From an uncultured Rhodoplanes sp. (lineage in GTDB: Bacteria; Pseudomonadota; Alphaproteobacteria; Rhizobiales; Xanthobacteraceae), in the NCBI GenBank assembly GCA_936924235.1, contig CAKZHN010000136.1, positions 1-8,706 on the forward strand: a stretch of 8,706 bases of DNA. The letters are read 5' to 3'. Below are positions 6,727 to 8,706 of the stretch, one piece after another (position 1 is the stretch's first letter; each line of letters starts with the position of its first letter). Made by a program: the position numbers and the translations under genes. The notes under the pieces are model-generated. The model saw only the letters and a list, made by a program, of their open reading frames with translations, ran no database searches and had not been told where the DNA came from.

Positions 6727-6769
6727 TGACACGCGGATGGAGAAGGCGCGCAGCGCCGTGCTCGTGTCA
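6727..6769. repeat. Nested inverted repeats in the divergent promoter region
   Basis: Outer arms tgacacg (6727-6733) and cgtgtca (6763-6769) enclose a perfect inner hairpin ggcgc-gca-gcgcc (6745-6757). The site is 82-124 bp upstream of the peroxidase start and 115-157 bp upstream of the YidB-like start, suitable for a shared operator. The outer arm also belongs to the small dyad tgtc-ct-gaca at 6722-6731. Function inferred only from position. Confidence 0.35.
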
Positions 6770-6806
6770 CGAAGTAACGCGCGTCGCGTTCTGAAGGACA
6801 CGCGCG

Positions 6807-6835
6807 CTGTCGCTTCGCCCCATCTGATGTATGAT
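6807..6835 (+). promoter_or_regulatory. Likely promoter of the YidB-like gene
   Basis: A -10 hexamer TATGAT (6830-6835, five of six consensus bases) has a weak -35 CTGTCG (6807-6812) at 17-bp spacing. Transcription would start near 6842, giving a leader of about 40 bases. Confidence 0.4.
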
Positions 6836-6883
6836 CCCGACGGGCAGGCGACCAATTGCTGACGATGCGCAATGGAGGCCTCA

Positions 6884-7243
6884 ATGGGTCTTTTCGATGA
6901 GTTGGGCGGGTCGCTGAAGGGCGCGCTGGGAGCGGCCGCGGCCGCAGCCGCGCCCGCACTGATCTCAGCCGTGTTGGCGAAGACGCAATTCGGCGATCTG
7001 TCTGGGCTCGTGAACCAGCTTCAGCAGGGCGGGCTCGACGGCCAAGTCAAATCCTGGCTCGGAAATGGCGCCAACCTTCCGGTGACCGCGGATCAACTCA
7101 AGGCCGTGCTGGGCAACGACCAGGTCAAGCAGATCGCGGCGCACTTCGGCCTCTCGACGGACGACGCGTTGAAATTTCTGGCCGAGCATCTTCCGACCAC
7201 CGTCGATCAGGCGAGCCCGAACGGCGTGCTGACGAAAGGCTGA
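6884..7243 (+). CDS. YidB-family (DUF937) protein
   Basis: A 119-residue protein of the YidB/DUF937 family, whose molecular role is unknown. Visible are the family start MGLFDELGG, an Ala-rich segment (about 15-32) in place of the Gly/Gln-rich stretch of enterobacterial YidB, then L.GLVNQLQQGGL, VKSWLGNGANLPV (56-67), QLKAVLG and QIAAHFGLSTDDA, ending HLPTTVDQASPNG. The conserved GG, SW and NG positions match the family closely. ATG 6884 is chosen over ATG 6872 because GGAGG (6874-6878) sits five bases before it and because family members begin MGLFDEL; the upstream ATG would overlap that site. There is no signal peptide. The promoter candidate lies about 50 bp upstream. It may be co-transcribed with the membrane protein gene 97 bp downstream, but no functional link is evident. 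Confidence 0.9.
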   Translation: MGLFDELGGSLKGALGAAAAAAAPALISAVLAKTQFGDLSGLVNQLQQGGLDGQVKSWLGNGANLPVTADQLKAVLGNDQVKQIAAHFGLSTDDALKFLAEHLPTTVDQASPNGVLTKG

Positions 7244-7271
7244 GCGCTGGTTGACCCGGCTGTCGACGACG

Positions 7272-7316
7272 ATAATCCGGCCGTCTTTCGATAGTCGGCC
7301 TGTGATAGTGGATTAT
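7272..7316 (+). repeat. Bulged inverted repeat in the leader of the YdcZ-like gene
   Basis: ataatccggccg (7272-7283) can pair with cggcc (7296-7300) and ggattat (7310-7316), giving 12 base pairs with a 12-base loop and a 9-base bulge. The same bases also form imperfect direct repeats (cgataatccggcc and cgatagtcggcc). It ends 24 bases before ATG 7341, so it could affect translation or terminate some transcripts. There is no T-run. Confidence 0.3.
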
Positions 7317-7340
7317 GCCGCAGCAGCCTGGATCGACCTC

Positions 7341-7787
7341 ATGCAAAACCTACTTTGGCCCGCCATCCTGACGGTTGGCGCTGGTGTCAGCGTCCTCATC
7401 CAACAAGCCTTGAACGCCAATCTGCGCACGGAATTGAACTCCGCGGCGTGGTCGGGCTTCATGAGCTACTTCATTGGCGTCGTTTGCATGATCGCGCTCG
7501 CTGTCGCGCTGCGCGAGCCGCTTCCATCGCCGGCCACCATCTCGCGGGTGCCGGTATGGGCCTGGAGCGGCGGCGTTTTCGGCGCGATCTTCATCGGCCT
7601 GTCGATCGTGACGCTGCCGAAGCTGGGCGGTGCCGCGTACATCGCGCTCCTGGTGGCGGGTCAGATGGTGGCCGCGCTTGCGGTTGATCACTTCGCATGG
7701 CTGGGCGTTCAGGAGCGGCCGATCGACTTGCCAAAGATGCTGGGCGTCGCATTGCTGATCGGCGGAGTTTTCCTGATCCGGCGCTGA
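7341..7787 (+). CDS. Small DMT-superfamily membrane protein, YdcZ (DUF606) family
   Basis: A 148-residue inner-membrane protein with about five hydrophobic helices and the signatures of the YdcZ/DUF606 branch of the drug/metabolite transporter superfamily. These are a first helix ending VLIQQALNANLR (18-29), SYFIGVV (42-48), WAWSGGVFGAIF (73-84), LPKLGGAAYIALLVAGQM (92-109), then VDHFAWLG and a last helix GVALLIGGVFLIRR. Family members are 140-150 residues, which supports ATG 7341. A TTG at 7251 is in frame and would add 30 residues with no family resemblance. The upstream Shine-Dalgarno is weak. Single-copy members probably work as dimers; the transported substrate is unknown. The gene follows the YidB-like gene on the same strand and converges with the YcgN-like gene. 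Confidence 0.88.
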   Translation: MQNLLWPAILTVGAGVSVLIQQALNANLRTELNSAAWSGFMSYFIGVVCMIALAVALREPLPSPATISRVPVWAWSGGVFGAIFIGLSIVTLPKLGGAAYIALLVAGQMVAALAVDHFAWLGVQERPIDLPKMLGVALLIGGVFLIRR

Positions 7788-7800
7788 CGGTATCTGGCGC

Positions 7801-7839
7801 TAGCGCTGCGCCCGCCCCTCGTGAAAGGCGCCAGCGCTA
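7801..7839. terminator. Hairpin shared by two converging genes
   Basis: tagcgctgcgcc (7801-7812) pairs with ggcgccagcgcta (7827-7839), 12 base pairs with one bulged base, around a 14-base loop. It starts 13 bases after the stop of the YdcZ-like gene, and its right arm contains the stop codon of the converging YcgN-like gene. A bidirectional terminator is the natural reading. It lacks a good T-run on either strand, so termination may be partial. Confidence 0.5.
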
Positions 7840-8409
7840 TCGCTTCGCCCCTTTCGGCCACTTCAGCGGCCAGCTCACGATGTGATCCTCGAGCTGGTCG
7901 TCCGGCACGTTGACCTCGCTCGCGCCGACCTTGCCGCGCACCGAGACGCCGGCCTGGTGCACGGTGTCGGGATCGCCCGAAACCAGCGGATGCCACCAGT
8001 ACAAATCCTTACCGGCGGCGACGAGCTTGTAGGCGCAGGTCGGCGGCAGCCAGGAGATGCGATTGATGTTGCGCGAGGTGAGCGTGACGCAATCCTTCAC
8101 CTTCGCCGAGCGGTTCTTGTAGTCGCTGCATTGGCAGGTGTGGCCGTCGAGCAGACGGCAGGCGACGTTGGTGTAAAAGGTGCGGTCGGTGCCCTCCTCC
8201 ATCAGCTTGTTGAGGCAGCAGCGGCCGCAGCCGTCGCACAGGCTCTCCCACTCGGCCTTGGTCATGTCCTTCATGGCCTTGCGCCGCCAGAACGGCAGTT
8301 CGTCGTCGGGCGCGGGCGTAAGCTTGGGCTTGGCTGGGGGCATGGGTGCGGTGGTAGCGGCAATGGCGGGCGTTGGACAAGGGCTGTTGCGCGGTTGTTC
8401 GACGGCCAT
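7837..8409 (-). CDS. YcgN-family CxxCxxCC (putative Fe-S or zinc binding) protein, UPF0260
   Basis: About 190 residues of the YcgN/UPF0260 family, whose cysteine cluster is thought to bind metal; the biochemical role is unknown. The core runs from LPFWRRKAMKDMT (38-50) through WESLCDGCGRCCLNKL (54-69, Cys58/61/64/65), then Cys84, Cys92, Cys94, Cys107, WLPPTCAYKLV (120-130), LYWWHPLVSGDP (136-147) and a C-terminal LEDHIVSWP. Every expected family landmark is present. The first ~37 residues are Pro/Ala-rich and not conserved. The start is uncertain. ATG 8409 has no clear Shine-Dalgarno. A GTG at 8478 has GGGGAAG at good distance and would give 213 residues, but the codons between 8410 and 8478 have clearly lower GC at the third position. 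ATG 8343 is also possible. The gene converges with the YdcZ-like gene at a shared hairpin. It appears monocistronic. Confidence 0.9.
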   Translation of the reverse strand: MAVEQPRNSPCPTPAIAATTAPMPPAKPKLTPAPDDELPFWRRKAMKDMTKAEWESLCDGCGRCCLNKLMEEGTDRTFYTNVACRLLDGHTCQCSDYKNRSAKVKDCVTLTSRNINRISWLPPTCAYKLVAAGKDLYWWHPLVSGDPDTVHQAGVSVRGKVGASEVNVPDDQLEDHIVSWPLKWPKGAKR

Positions 8410-8432
8410 TTCCGGTCGGGCAACTCGCTCCG

Positions 8433-8466
8433 TCCCCAGCGAATTCACATTCCCCAGTGAATTCAC
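8433..8466 (-). repeat. Tandem 18-bp direct repeat upstream of the YcgN-like gene
   Basis: tccccagcgaattcac (8433-8448) and tccccagtgaattcac (8451-8466) match at 15 of 16 bases, 18 bp apart. If the GTG at 8478 is the true start, they encode two NSLG repeats in the protein. If not, they sit in the leader and could be a regulatory repeat. Confidence 0.5.
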
Positions 8467-8478
8467 ACCCGAAATCAC

Positions 8479-8706
8479 ATGAATCTTCCCCTGTCTTTCA
8501 GACCCTGTACACCGGGCATGCCTTGCTCAACTGAGGGCGCTCTCATGAGGCGTCATGTTGGCGGAGCAAGGTGTGGCGCCCGGCCCCCTGTCCTCACGCA
8601 AAACAGGGCCCCGGGACGTCTCGGATGACCGTCCGTGCCTCCTTGCGAGGTGCTGCCTTCGATGGCTGGACGCGGTCCGGATGAAGGGCAGCGCAAATGC
8701 TGCCTG
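8479..8706. other. Structured region without a convincing gene at the right edge
   Basis: I see no recognisable protein or known RNA family here. Inverted repeats are dense: ccgggc/gcccgg (8512-8517 and 8578-8583) enclosing ccttgctc/gagcaagg (8521-8528 and 8564-8571); ccctgt/acaggg (8586-8591 and 8603-8608); and ggcagc/gctgcc (8687-8692 and 8699-8704) at the edge. The segment at 8579-8583 can pair either with 8512-8516 or with ccggg at 8611-8615. A plus-strand frame from ATG 8555, preceded by GAGG, stays open to the edge (50 codons), but its product is Cys/Arg/Trp-rich with mixed codon usage, and I do not call it. It may be a long leader, a small RNA, or the start of a gene beyond the window. 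Confidence 0.35.

Noticed and set aside
8555..8706. Plus-strand frame open to the right edge
   Set aside because: Only 50 codons are visible, the product is Cys/Arg/Trp-rich with mixed third-position usage, and it overlaps the strongest inverted repeats; not enough to call a gene.
8660..8706. Possible SRP RNA-like ggtccggatgaaggg segment
   Set aside because: It resembles part of the conserved SRP domain IV loop, but the required 5' partner and the exact GGAAGCAGC bases are missing.

Overview
The window looks like chromosomal DNA from a high-GC alphaproteobacterium, most likely of the Hyphomicrobiales (Bradyrhizobium/Rhodopseudomonas-like). This is inferred from the strongly GC-biased third codon positions and from the gene families present: paired 14-helix MFS pumps, a signal-less repeat protein with the C-terminal module common in rhizobial exported proteins, a YcgN-family protein and a YidB/DUF937 protein. 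No species-level marker such as rRNA or tRNA is present.

Left part (1-3303), minus strand: two tandem, clearly paralogous DHA2-type MFS multidrug transporters. The downstream copy runs off the left edge. The 204-bp gap between them carries two near-identical 12-bp direct repeats, 20 bp apart, just upstream of the downstream copy's start codon; this looks like an operator. Middle part (3304-5506), minus strand: a 524-residue, cysteine-free, repetitive beta-helix-like protein, probably exported by a type I system. Upstream of it are a strong hairpin terminator and a small secreted four-cysteine protein of unknown family.

Right part: a periplasmic di-heme cytochrome c peroxidase/MauG-family protein (5593-6645, minus) faces a YidB-like protein (6884-7243, plus) across a 238-bp divergent promoter region. 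A small YdcZ-family DMT membrane protein (7341-7787, plus) follows. It converges on a YcgN-family CxxCxxCC protein (minus) whose stop codon lies inside a shared hairpin. The last ~230 bases hold no convincing gene but several mutually competing inverted repeats.

The genes do not form one obvious pathway. The left half is about the cell envelope (efflux, a surface or secreted repeat protein, a secreted small protein), and the right half is a set of housekeeping or accessory genes. I do not see a defence island, mobile element, CRISPR array or clearly new multi-gene system. The items most worth a second look are the twin-repeat operator, the divergence of the two MFS copies at the helix-1 acidic position, the tyrosine-containing (MauG-like) axial-ligand region of the peroxidase, and the structured right edge.
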